A DNA stretch of 64,000 bases from assembly GCF_001522545.3 (NCBI RefSeq), contig NC_031771.1:24740847-24804846 (forward strand), given 5' to 3'. The position numbers were made by a program, and so were the translations under genes. Numbering within the stretch: the stretch's first letter is position 1; each line of letters begins with the position of its first letter. Below the pieces are notes generated by a model that was not told where the DNA came from, made no database searches, and worked only from the letters and a program-made list of their open reading frames with translations. This document shows, one piece after another, positions 50,801-62,400 of this stretch. The stretch is from Parus major. Lineage: Eukaryota; Chordata; Aves; Passeriformes; Paridae.

Positions 50801-52309
50801 CTGCAAAAACGTGACAGCTACCAAAAAGATTGATCAGTGTTATCTCGACTATGTTCCAATACCAAATGTTCACTCTGTTTTATTTTCACCTCTGTTTCAT
50901 TACACATTAATGTCTGATATTGAAAACTACGATGAGCAAACGATGCCACGCTGCCAATTTTTATTTTGCATTCCCATTATGTTAACACAGTTTTTGACAT
51001 TTTATCTTCCAAACCCAAGTGAAAACAAATTCCCTAACTGGGAAAATGCAAATTCAATTGTAACTTTTGTCAAATTAAGGAAAAAACAGAAACATGCATT
51101 TCTTAAGTATTCTCATGCAAATGTGAACTGCAAGACTGATTTTCTGGCTCAGTTGAAGACTCCAAACAACACTGAATACTGATTATATGCTGAGGCCAGA
51201 AAGAGAGAATGGGTTTAACTGCTTTACTAATAGCAATCTAGCCTCTTTAGGAAAAGGTTCAGTGAAGTCTTGAAAATTCTTCACTTAAAGATGGGTTGTC
51301 AGACTCACAGAAAACTCAGACATGATCCTTATATATTGGGTGTGCCTCAGAATGAGCTGCTGCCTTATTTAATTTTTTTAAGCATTTCAAGGAACTAGGG
51401 TCTAATTCCTGCACAGCTCCCTTTGGTAATTTTAAAAAATGTCAAGCAGATTGTAGGTTCTGAAGCAGAAAGTGCACATGGTAGGTAGTATTATAAAATA
51501 TATAATATAAAACAAGATCTATTACGTGAGACTGTTCACAGTCATGTGATAAATCTTGAAACAACAATAGCAAATGGAAACCCAAACTTATATTCAGCTA
51601 TCTTAACACTTTCTTTCACAGTGGATGCTAATAGAGCTTTTGCATGTTTGCATTTCCCAACATTTTGAAACACAAAATTCCTGGTTCCCAAGGCTGCAAC
51701 CTAGCCCACGAGCAAGGAGACTGACATAAGCCCTGTGGAAAGGCCTTCCACTCCAGCAGAAGCTTTCAAAGATGAAGACAGAAAAATCAGGGTGTTTGCT
51801 TTAAGCCAGGTAAAGTATGGTTTGCAAGAGCTTTCAAAAAACAGCAATCAGAAATCACAAAAGGAATGCAGCATTTCCCTGCACAGCTCAAGCCCAGACA
51901 ACGTCTTCCCATTTGGCCAGGACAAACTCTATCCAGACACTGGTTCTTTGACTTTGGACGTGCCAATCTAAACTGTGCGGTCACAGATCTTCCCTGCTGC
52001 ACCAAAAGCAAGGTGCTAGTGAAGCATGATGAGCATGAGGAGCAGAGATGCTAGTGAATAACTAATTTTTTTGCTATCTCCTGCTTTATTTTGCACATTT
52101 CTTAGATGGAAAGGGACGTACTTCCTTCTGAAGGCAGAAAGGCAGCTGCAACACCTCAGCAGCAAAAGCCTGCAGCTGAATACCTGACAGCAGCTGCCAC
52201 AACAGGCTTAGAATCATGATTAGGAATGCCCTCTACCAGTGCAGCAACCAAGGCTGGCTGTGAAAGCATCCCTTTCCAGCTTCTGTATACTGGGAGGTTG
52301 GTTAGGGTT
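44883..52309. other. Non-coding stretch, nothing recognised
   Basis: More than 7 kb without a recognised repeat except an A-rich patch at 48883-48904. The largest frames are 148 and 133 codons on the minus strand (49256-48810 and 49540-49139, overlapping in different frames, very Phe/Leu/Ser-rich) and 123 codons on the plus strand (50811-51182). None matches a family I know, and Phe/Leu/Ser-rich translations are what antisense A-rich DNA gives. Confidence 0.5.
48883..48904. repeat. A-rich simple repeat
   Basis: A9, then taaataaa, then an A run. Typical A-rich low-complexity patch. Confidence 0.6.
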
Positions 52310-52386
52310 GTCCTGTCAAGGTACAGGAGTTGGGCTCGATGATCCTTGTGGGCTCCTTCCCACTCAGCATATTCTATGATTCTGTG
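52310..52386 (+). mobile_element. CR1 LINE, 3' tail
   Basis: Contains caggagttgggctcgatgat, then ccttgtgggctccttcccac, ctcagcatattctatg and attctgt. This is the 3' end of the CR1 subfamily with the gatccttgtggg block, the subfamily whose copy also sits at 44.4 kb, here in plus orientation. Only about 75-100 bp remain; the left edge may reach 52290 (gggaggttggttaggg). No coding sequence. Confidence 0.93.
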
Positions 52387-54260
52387 CAATTGCTAAAATA
52401 GCACAATACAGAGCAGCACTTGACAGAGCAGCCTCACAGGGAAGGGCTAGAACTCTGTCATCACCTGAGCTCAACACGGGTCTGGTGAAGTCTCCTCCAG
52501 TCCTGTCAGCCAACCCTGGCAGGAGCCAGAGTTATCCCCACAGCCAGGAGTCACAAATACAGTACCACAGCTCTGCAAAAGCCTGCAATTTAACCTTCTT
52601 AGCCTGTTCAAAGGAAATAACACAGTGCTGGGTATCAACTATAGGCAGTTTTTAAAATGTCCTTGTTGTGTTCTCATAGAAAGCACCTGTCCCTTGTGCT
52701 GAAGAGAACTAAATGAACATTTCTGCTTCCTTTAGCTCTTTCAGGGGAAAGGCAAACAATCTGAAAGCTGGTTTGGGCTTTAAGAAAGTGATTAAAATGA
52801 AGCAAGTATCACCTTTCATTGTAGTGAGAGGCCAGTGTTTCAGCTAGACATCAGATCAAATTGCAAAGGTATGCTTGGCTTCCACCAAAGGACATATATA
52901 AACAGTAATGTATGAGAGGTCTGATTGCACACAGGTAGGAAATTAAAACAGTCCCATGAACAGTCCCCCTACTAAAACATGCATAGATATATATACATAA
53001 AACATGTGAATAGTCAGCAGAATTCAGAAATCCTTTCAGAGGAACAAAATGCAAGAGAGGGACACTGTACAGTGAGAAGTTAGGATTTATCTGAATAGTG
53101 CTTATTTCACTGCAGAAATACTTACATCAATTACACCCCTGAAAGCTTTCTTACTCTCTTTTCCAATACAGGTTGAAGACACTTTTCCTCCAACCCAGTT
53201 CCACCTGCTCTCCTGTCTGAACCTCTGCCATCATCTCCATGCAACAAACTGGATTAGTTTTCCTCCTCTCAGGGGTATGGCACTTAAAATTTTTGATGTG
53301 TGTGAGCACAGCATGGGTTTGTTCCACGCTTTAAATGACCCATGGACACCCGTTTAGAGAACGGGTACTGCCACTACACACTGTTTTACTGAGAGAGGAA
53401 ATATTGTGTCTCCTGGGGCAGCAGGGAAGCAAGCTTGGGATGTGGCTCACACTAAGTACTTTGTGAGCTCTGCTCAAGCTCTCCAACAGGCCAGCCAGCC
53501 CAAGGTAAGAGCACTAGTGCATTTAAAACAGAGACCTCTCTCATTATGATCAAATCATCTTTGCAGAAAGAACGAGTGCTCCTAAGGTATCAGAGCTAAG
53601 CTTACTCTACAGTACCCTAGGGGGGCAACTCTGTGGTAAAGTTAGTATCTCATTTAAGAGAAAGGAGAACTATATCAGGTAACTTTTATAAGCACAAGAT
53701 CCCCATCCTGCTTCCTCTACTCATCAGAAGAGGGTTCTTTCTATTCCTCTCTTCAACGCAAACCAAACTGCCCAAGATGTTCTGCGAGCAGCACGTTATT
53801 TATTGTGCTTAACATGAGCATGCATTTTCAGGATCCTAAGTGATACAGAGGATAAGGAGAGAATATACATATGCATTTTCTGACAGAAGGAGAACTATGT
53901 AGATAAAGACTTTAAGGCAAGAACTGCTTTCATTACTGTTAGTCAGCCATACAGTATCAAGACCAGCAGTCTGCCCTCCAGCTCCGTAGGAGAGAATGAT
54001 TTACTAGTGTCCTACTGTAACACAGTCGTCTGGTGAAATGCTTTCACAGAGGAATTATGTGGGAAGCTGTACAGTACCAGTGCCACGTTCTCTGAAAAGG
54101 TTTGAAGCCACAGCAGTAGCCTCCATACCTCTGGCAGAGGCATTTATAGCAATCATGAAAAAGAAGAACAGCAGTCTCCAATTTCACACATCCTTCTGTT
54201 TTCTGTGTTGAGGTCATCATTTTGATTTTTAAAGTCTTGCTTTACACAGATTCTTTTCTG
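52387..54260. other. Non-coding stretch, nothing firmly recognised
   Basis: No gene. A small hairpin at 53348-53366 has 7-bp arms (acccgtt / aacgggt) and a 5-nt loop; its two CpGs lie in the arms. The surrounding 53260-53530 is less AT-rich and could be a regulatory element, but I cannot separate it from background. Confidence 0.5.
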
Positions 54261-54960
54261 CATCAGACCCATGACAATTGCCAATTTCTCTACCCAAGCA
54301 ATTAGCTCCACTACTGTCAGTGGGGCACTGTTGCCCAGCGTATAGTGGAGGCAATTATCTTCAGCTATAAAATGGATTTGCACAAACATGCCATTGTACA
54401 TCTTTTGTCACCTGCCTCACACTAGATCTCAGTTGTTTTTAAAGACATCTCAGCCCTTTTTTATGTACTATAAAGTACTGCATGGACACATTTGATTTTG
54501 TTCAACTCTTGGTCCGTGCATACTCAGAAAGCTTCATCCCACACCTTCCCATTCACTGATATTGTTTGAAATGATGTATCACAAGAGCAGCAGCTTTAGG
54601 TTGAAGAAGGTTATTCTAATCAGGCAGCAGTGTCTTTTATAAATTAAAAAATCCACACACGTTCTAATTTAAACCATTAGCATGGCCTGTGGTTAGATGA
54701 CATTATGTTGCTAATGGATCCACTGTGGAATATGACACCAGTTGTGCTGTCCACTGGGATTTACAGGCATATAATACACATGTTTATTTCGACTCTTAAA
54801 AGGCTGTACTAATGGCTTCAGCACTTTTGTGTTAAGTAATCGACATTCTCCCCCTTTGGCAGTGAATGCATATGTAATGCAATCCATGTTTTCCTGGGTA
54901 ATTGGTCTTTCTTTCCTCAATCAGAAGTACGATGAAATTCCAAACTGGATGTGTGTTAGA
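54261..54960. promoter_or_regulatory. Candidate conserved non-coding block
   Basis: Two parts. 54261-54410 carries gacaattgcc and acaaacatgcc cores, a gcaattagctcc homeodomain-type site, and a long stretch without mononucleotide runs. 54600-54960 carries a RUNX-type TGTGGTT (54689-54695), attagcatgg, gctaatgg, and atgcatatgtaatgc (54866-54880), which resembles the palindromic octamer variant bound by POU-factor dimers. Open frames of 82 and 69 codons on the minus strand have no domain. The motif density and lack of slippage tracts fit an ultraconserved-type element, but this is inference. Confidence 0.4.
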
Positions 54961-56569
54961 GACAAGTTAGGTTTGCCTGTAGGTTGTGACTAGTTTTCTT
55001 TGGTTTTCTATATTTTAAGAATGCCAGGTATTTTCAAAGTGGTTGTACTATATACTGCTCATCTCCTCCCTTCCTCTTGTCTCGCTTCAGGCTGGTGTTT
55101 ATCAGGACTAAAATGAAAACTAATTCACTACAAATTTTGCAAAGATGCTGCTGCCTCTGCCAGCATCTGAAATGGGCTGGACTGGAAAAGGGGCAGATAA
55201 AACTGCTTAGGGAAAGGTACTGTTCATGACTAATTATGCTATGCCATCTTCCACCTAATGTAAAGCTTGCTTATCTGCAAAGTGTTTCCCTTGGTTATCA
55301 GTATCCCAGCACTCAACTTGACATCTGCATGAGCAGAGGTTGCTTGTCACCACTCAACTTCTACCACCTCAAAAAAGTACTAGCACACACGGCAAAAGAG
55401 CAGGTAGCCTTCCAGATACTGCGTTTAGTATTAGATGGCCTAGCAAAAAAACCACATTGTGGTAGCAGTGATTAGAGTTTTAATGTGCAACAACTAATCA
55501 GCTGAGAAATGATCAGCACAGTCATGGGACATGATATACTTTCTGCCAGGTTTTATTTATTGCACTGCAATTATGCAGTGCTGTGGTTGCTGCCGTGGCT
55601 CCCCAGGTGGTCTTGACTTCATTGCATAGGAACATGATGCATTCCTTTCTGTCACACTACCTTAATGAAAGAACCCCAAAGGGCACATCCAAGTCTGAAA
55701 CAGGTCCAGAGAGTCACAGGCTTACTCCTAGCAGTCAGCTGTAACTAATGAGTCACTAACTAAACCTCCAGCCAGTAGCAGCCAGAGACAGGGACAGATT
55801 CCGGAGAAGAAAAGCCCCTTCTTGCTGTTCACTTTTGCCTTAGTAGTCTTTCTAGGTGGATTGTGGTTCTATTTCGATCACAGATTCATATTCCAAAGCT
55901 AAGCTCTCCTGCAGAGTACCCAGACCATTGTGCACTGTACTTGCTATAAAACCCCACCACACAGAAATTTGTCTGGTTGGCTGAGGAAGTCCTTTACAAA
56001 CAAAACTTCAACCACCTGCACTGAAAATAGGCTAGAACTGTTCTAGACCTTACAGTGTGAGTTATCAGAAACCCAAGCTAAATTCTCACCTTCCTCTTTT
56101 CTTCCCTATACTGCCTGAGTTCAGGCCAAGCCTGTTGCTTTGGTAGGGAGCTTGATGAGCAGCATGCATTGTTTCAGACTCATTTTAAAATTCAGAACAA
56201 GAGAATTGAAGTTCTGACCTTTCATAGAATAGTTGTATCGTGTTTTATCCCTTGAACCTTCCACTCTCTTTCTGAGCCAAAGCACAAACGGAGCTAAATT
56301 CAGTAGGAAAATTAGCTTCAGCTCAACAGTACTAGATGCTTATTCTGCCTAAGGAACTTAAGACAACATAGCAAAGCATAATCCTGCAAACATATGGAAC
56401 AGTATATATTTCATGAGGATCTGGAAATAGAAAATGAAAAAAATAAACCAGGTCTCTCCAATTTATATGCATGCCACACGCAGAGAATTAAAGCAAAGAA
56501 AGTCTAGAGAAACACTTCCCCAGGGTGCACTGATATTCCATTAGCCCCCTTTTTCCCCCTCACCCAAGG
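54961..56569. other. Non-coding stretch, nothing recognised
   Basis: No gene or repeat. 56224-56300 begins tcatagaatagttg, like a CR1 tail in reverse, but the following bases do not continue the match. Confidence 0.5.
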
Positions 56570-56900
56570 GAAAGAAAACTCTTTTCAATGCCTCGTTGTG
56601 CAAGAGAAGCTTCCTTAGAAGTGCTGCACGTCACAGTAAAGGGCACATTGCTGGGTGTTTGGGATTTGCATATTCCTACTCTACCACTGCAGCACGTATG
56701 CCTACCAGGCAGCTGCAGCCTGAAAGTCACCAAGTGACTATTAAATTTCGCAGAGGAGGTACGACAGTAACGCTATACTACTATTAATTAGATTTCAACC
56801 ACGATAACAATTACCAGGGATTTGTCAGATTTGTCAAATTGTAACTATTATAATTCCTGTGTTATCTGGGGACCGGGTATAGACATCTCACATCACATTT
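56570..56900. promoter_or_regulatory. Candidate conserved non-coding element with octamer motif
   Basis: Eight CpGs in about 320 bp (cctcgttg, gcacgtcac, gcacgtatg, tttcgcag, gtacgacag, taacgcta, cacgataa, gaccgggt) against a CpG-poor background. It contains a perfect octamer ATTTGCAT at 56664-56671 and a homeodomain-type attaattaga (56784-56793). A second part (56810-56850) repeats the word atttgtca twice. The 63-codon plus frame at 56596-56787 is Arg/Ser/Thr-rich without a domain; I do not regard it as a gene. One of the better regulatory candidates in the window. Confidence 0.42.
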
Positions 56901-57419
56901 AAGTTAACTAAACATAATTTATAAAAAGGTAAATCCTCACTACAAAATGAAATTATTTCAATCAAAACCACACAATCTGATCAAATACAAGGGGAAGGCT
57001 GCTCCTTCTAGCTTGCATTTAATGAGAGGTTTCTAATTTGCATAAGTTTTTACTAGGGACTGATGTGTCCAATTTAAAGTTCTCACATACTATTTTTCTC
57101 TTTCAAGTACAAAGACTCTACCACCTGCTTTGGAAGCATCCAGCTGGCCAATCTGTGTGGACAGTATCAATATTAAATTGTCTTCTGCCTCTTGCTGGCA
57201 GCAGACCTGACCCACTGCAGTGCCCTCTGCTTCCTCCAAAGCACTCAGCAAGCACAGCACCCACTCTGGACAGACAAGTGTAAAGTGGCATCACTTCACA
57301 GACTTAAGTTACAGACATTAATTATGTGGCCCAACAGCTGTAAACAATATTCCCAGTCCCCTTTGGATCAGGTACATGCTGACAAGGTGACATTATGAAA
57401 GTGCAACACCTACAATCCA

Positions 57420-58320
57420 CAATCCTACAACAAAAACTCTTATAGCCAGAGTACTCCAGCAATTTTCAAGCGCAACAAAAGCGGAATACAAATGATGCTA
57501 AACTTCCACCTGAATTAAGATGCCTCTGTAAAGCAAATCTGCCTACCTGTTCTATATTTATGTATGCTTTCCAGGGTGTCGAGTGTCTGGTGATGCAAGA
57601 CAAAAAAAAAATGCACCATTAACAATTAAATGTCTTGATTGCACGATTATTGCAGTACTATAGTTAACACGTACCTGAGATTTTTATACTTCCTGCTCAG
57701 TTATTAGTGATGAAAACTCCCATGGCTTACACTTCGATAGCTCCACAGTAATTCCCACACCATTAGCTATTCACAACATTCTCTGCTATCTATAAATGTA
57801 CCTATTATGATAGGTGTGGATTTAGAAGCAACATGTATTAAAATTCCTAATACATCTCCTTCAACAAATACAAGAATCAGGCAGAGAGAAAGCTATTTTG
57901 GGGGAGGAGGGGTTACTCTCTTTTTAATATCATTATCATTTTCATTAAACCTACAGAAATAACCATCAGTAGAAAAATATAAAGCTTTAATCAAAGCCAT
58001 TCAAGAAACAGGGTGCAAGATTATAACACTAAAAACCATGTGCCAGTAGTCAGAATGGCATATGGGAAAAAAAAAAATGCAAACTGCATTCAAAACCAAG
58101 ACAGAAAAAAAAAAAAGAAAAATCTTTTGAGAGTTATCTTTGTTGCATATTCATGCCCCAATAAATTGCTTTAATTAGCTAAAAGAACGAGGAGGCAACC
58201 AAGAATGAATACGTTATGCTGAGTATGCACACTTAAAGAACATCACTAATGTTTCAAAAACTGCATTCTGGTAGAAATCCACACCTACCCAAACATCTTT
58301 TCTCCTCTGTGTACGATTCA
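57420..58320. promoter_or_regulatory. Candidate conserved non-coding block
   Basis: CpGs persist at aagcgcaac, aagcggaat, tgtcgagtg, gcacgatta, acacgtacc, cttcgatag, aacgagg, atacgttat and tacgatt. The part 57565-57680 reads like a tightly packed enhancer: aacaattaaatg, cgattattgcag, gttaacacgtacc. The part 58130-58260 has tatctttgttgcatattcatg (SOX-like and POU-like cores) and gctttaattagctaaaag. Two A11-12 tracts (58066-58077, 58105-58116) separate the parts. No exon evidence. Confidence 0.38.
58066..58116. repeat. Two poly-A tracts 28 bp apart
   Basis: A12 with preceding ggg at 58066-58077 and A12 at 58105-58116. Likely simple slippage tracts. Confidence 0.6.
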
Positions 58321-59119
58321 GACAGTCACTGCTGACAGGAAAGAGGAATTGTGTTTGAAGGATAAAACTGCTTAGAAACACAGCTAAGTAAGTCTCTTAA
58401 AATTCCCACAATACCCCTTGCCTCCCTCTCCCCTCCTATGAATAATCATACTTTAAAAACCACAGAAGAGTAAAACCCCACTTCATCCTTAAGATATATG
58501 TATTATGCTGCAGTGAAAACAGAGAAGGGGTGTTTGAGAACATAAATATCAAATGAAACCAAAGGCATTGGCTCTTTATCCCACAAAGCCTTACCAGCAG
58601 AGGCCACCTTGGACCATCCCAAAGCCTCAGCACATAAGTATCATATACACCTAAAATGGGATATATTAATTTGCAGCCTTTCTTAAAGAAGATTGCCAGG
58701 ATGAGAGTCAAGACTATTAAGGTATAAAAAGGAAGATAAACACCTTGGAGATGCAAGGGCATTAGATGATCCTGTCTTTAAGTGTTCAGCTGCTGTCAAA
58801 ATTTAAGTGCTACATTTTTGACAAATTCTATTATGTTATAGGTTTAGGTTAAATTCTGTCCCTTACCGTTCCACATTGCTGGTTATGAACATCCACTTAA
58901 GGCAACAGCAACCTTGGTATTTCATCACTATATGTTTCTCAGCTTCATAGAACACAGCATTATTTTTCTTAACCTGCTCAGGTTGTAGTTCTCAATTTGC
59001 TCCTCTACCTCATGGGCAAACAACTCTTTCAAGGAGAGCAGAAGTTCTGAGTGAGGACTTGACCACTCACACCTCGGAGGAAAAAAGCAACATGAGATAA
59101 AGCTGACCCTTTTATTCCC
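58321..59119. other. Non-coding stretch, nothing recognised
   Basis: A minus-strand frame of 108 codons (58762-58436) is hydrophobic and Tyr/Leu/Phe-rich without any domain; judged chance. Confidence 0.5.
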
Positions 59120-59430
59120 ATCCTATTACATGCTAGTCCTAGGAAGGCTTTCCCTTCCTCCTTTTAATTATAGGCTTTATTAACAAGCCACATGTGTTTT
59201 TGAGCACTTGTTGATGAGTTCAGATTAGATAGGGACAAGGCTATTTCCCTTTGGTAATGTCGTGAATAGTGAAGTAACAAGCTAGACCAAGAAACAATTT
59301 TCACCCAAACTTCCTCCTAATTACCATTCTCATTTAAAGACAATGAAAGGTGATTTCCCCTGGCAAATGAAACCATTTGTTGATACCCCTTTGAAGATCA
59401 GTTTAAATTAAATCCACGATATAATTCTAA
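59120..59430. promoter_or_regulatory. Candidate conserved non-coding element
   Basis: Free of slippage tracts, with cttttaattatagg, agcacttgttgatg, taatgtcgtgaatagtgaag, agaaacaattttcaccc, ctaattaccattctc and caggttt-like cores closely spaced. The two CpGs (tgtcgtgaa, ccacgatat) sit inside the motif-dense parts. Composition-based inference only. Confidence 0.3.
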
Positions 59431-62400
59431 ATAACCCATCTACACGCACACACATCCACATAATTTACTATAATCATCAAGAGATTCAAGAACCTCACAC
59501 TTGGTCTTCTTATAGCAGGTCAAAGTAGTGCTTTTATTACCCAGGACAAGCAGCAGGAAGCAGGTCTCCCTTCCCTTCAACACTTTAATACTTCAGTACT
59601 TTAATACTTCTTTGTATTACTTGTTCCTTTGCAGACACCTGGAGTGTGGTCCTGGCCCCAGTGAAAAAAAAAATTTAAAAAACAATCTGTGTCTTGGGGA
59701 TTCTACATTCCAAACAGATTTGATAGTTTTGAAAGTTGCAGGTGTTAGAACCTTTTGAGGTCACAGGTAATAGAGCATTCTTATTAATAAAAGCATCAAA
59801 TAGCACATCCATCCTTCTCATAATGTGTTGCACTGAAGTTAACAGGCAATCATCAGTCTCACCCATTTGCTTTGTCTGTGCAAACGGAGACATGTAAGTC
59901 ACATCCTGAACACTGGGCAGTGGGCAGGGATGGAAGTTTCTGGTGCTGCAGACCATTGCTTACCCTGAGTAACTCATCTGTGGCAGTGATATCCCAAAGA
60001 ACAGTCTCCTTATACGTACGTACTTCCACAAAAAATCTTGAAAATACAATCATTTGGCTCTCAGATCTGCTGTTGTAGTTCTCTGTGGCAGAATCCAAGT
60101 TCAGAGGTTTGTTTGTAATACCTGACCTATTTCAGCAAGCCAAGTACTTTTGTGAATTACTTTACCTCCTCATTTTCCCTTAACCAAAGTATTAAAAGGC
60201 ATTAACAGGTTACCGGCTATTGTTCTAAGATATTAATTAATTTTTCATACAAACAAGTAACCACTACATTCACACTAAGATGTAAATCCACTAACATCAC
60301 TGGAAACACAGAAAAAGAAATTCTGAAGCCACATGGTCATCATCTACCAACACATTGTACCGTACAGTACAGCCTACCCTGAAAAGGTAGCTGAGTCTTC
60401 CTTGAAACCAGTTACAAGGAGCAAGTAGCATTGCAGATGGAATTATGACCTAAATAGGCTTCTTGTAATTCAAGAATCAAAAAGTTACTGTCCCTAGAGT
60501 CCCAATATTATGTCCAGAAATAATTCCAGTATTTCACATTATAATGAAATTCATTGCTTGCCTACTTTTTAAATGCTGGGCTGGGACAAAAAGTGAATAT
60601 GGGTAATGAAATTTGTGTATTATTATTGAATTTGGAGGATTTCTGGTCCTAGTTAAATTTGTAAGACCCACAGTCAAATAAATGAGAATGGAAACAGGTA
60701 CACTGAATTCTAAAAATGATATATACAATGTCCTTGAAAATACCAGAAGAGCCATGTACCAGGCTCTGAACATTAATCAGTATTACCCTGGCATAGAAGA
60801 GCCTATCACATTCCCTTAGGTCCCAAAAGCTTTAGAGTCCTCAGTGGCAACAGAGAGTAGCAGAAGTTCATCAACTTGTACTTTACCAAGAGAAAAAAAT
60901 ATCTATAGTGTAACTGGCAGTGCATTTCCCCCACACACATCCTGTAGAAAAAGCCCATCAGGACTGAAGAAGAATTCACAGCCATACTCATATTTTCACA
61001 GAAAATCTGTCTTTAGTGACTTTTGGCTACCAAAACTTAGCAGGTAGGAGGATATAAGTGAGACAGCCCTGTAGCAGGTGTTCAGAAATAAAACTAAGAA
61101 TTTAAAACATAAATTTTTAAAGGTATATATTTTAAATAACATTTCAAGTCAAAAAGCCAACAAATTGTCATAGCATAGTTTTTGTCAGAGCTGTCCTATC
61201 ATTGCAGCCTCTCACAAAAAGCATTATTTGCACTCTTCAGATTTTAAAGTCAGCAGCAATTTCCCCCCTTCAAGACAAAGCAACACACACAAGTCTTTGA
61301 ATTTGTCTGCACTGCCTAGAAGAAATCTGTTGCAGAAGGTAGACACACAAAGAGCTGTGCCAGGCAGGAACTGAAACACCCTTCTCAGACATTGTGTCTC
61401 AGTTTCTCATCTGCCACGGAGATTTGAGGGATGCCAGAAAACCGAAGCTTTAGAATTCAGCTCACAGACAGCTACTGCTACGAAGTGCCCTGTACAGATG
61501 ACCCTACAAGAGCCCTGCTAAGTGCCCAAGCTGAGATCCATGTCAGCCTAGGACCACCTAACAGCCAGGAAAACTCTTCCAGACTCCAGGAGGCTGAACC
61601 ACCCTGTGGAGGTGTCCATTACAGAGAGAAACAGAGTCCCTTTATCCTGCACTGGGCAGTTTCTGGAGGAGCACTCCATATAAGCCTGGACTCTTGCTTC
61701 AGAGCTCGTCTTTGTATTTGCATACTACTGTTTCCAGAGGCAGCCCTTACTAACCTGTGTGACTTGGCTGGCAGAGAAAGAGATTTTCAATCCCAAAATT
61801 AGATTAGAACCCAATCAACTATGTTCCAAAAGACAAACAAATTTGTATCCAATTATTCTTTCACAGGGAGGAACCATTTCAGCTGAAATGCTGTTTTGGA
61901 CCAGACATTTAAAGAAATAAGTACCTGACCCTGCTCAGTTTGAAAAGATATACAGGCTGACCATTGCTTACATTTTCACAGCCTGATATCAACAGGTAAC
62001 ATTTGCAAAGTCTCTGACAAGTTATCACTTTTTCAGACAAAACCAAGCTGAGGGGTATAGTTGACTAATCCCCCTGAGGACAGGATGCCATCCAGATGTG
62101 ATCATAGAGTGAGAACTTGCCACAGTCCTGTTCAGCAATCTGGAAGTTGTCAATAATTCCAGGATGTTTTGAAGTGACATTTGATTCTGAGTAAAACCAG
62201 CAGGACACAGAGCTTCTGAGTCCAGAAATAATAAAGAGTAGGAGTAAATTTACACTTCTCTCTTTCTCTCCTCACTTGTAAATGTCTCTAAGGGCATTAA
62301 TTACACTCTTCAGAGATTCACAAGCTCTGGGGAGTTCGATGGCAAGGCTTATTTTCCCAGCACCTCACTGCTATAGATAAAAGCCAAGCATGAAGAGAAG

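Noticed and set aside
53348..53366. Hairpin acccgtt / aacgggt as part of a tRNA or small RNA
   Set aside because: No A or B box, no further stems in cloverleaf order; 7-bp arms are within chance.
56224..56300. CR1 tail starting tcatagaatagttg
   Set aside because: Only the first 13 bases fit; the gggttggaagg block that must follow is absent.
59480..59760. Second LTR-like segment (cttttattacccagg with a near AATAAA on the minus strand)
   Set aside because: No TG...CA inverted ends could be found and no U3-like part; too little to call.
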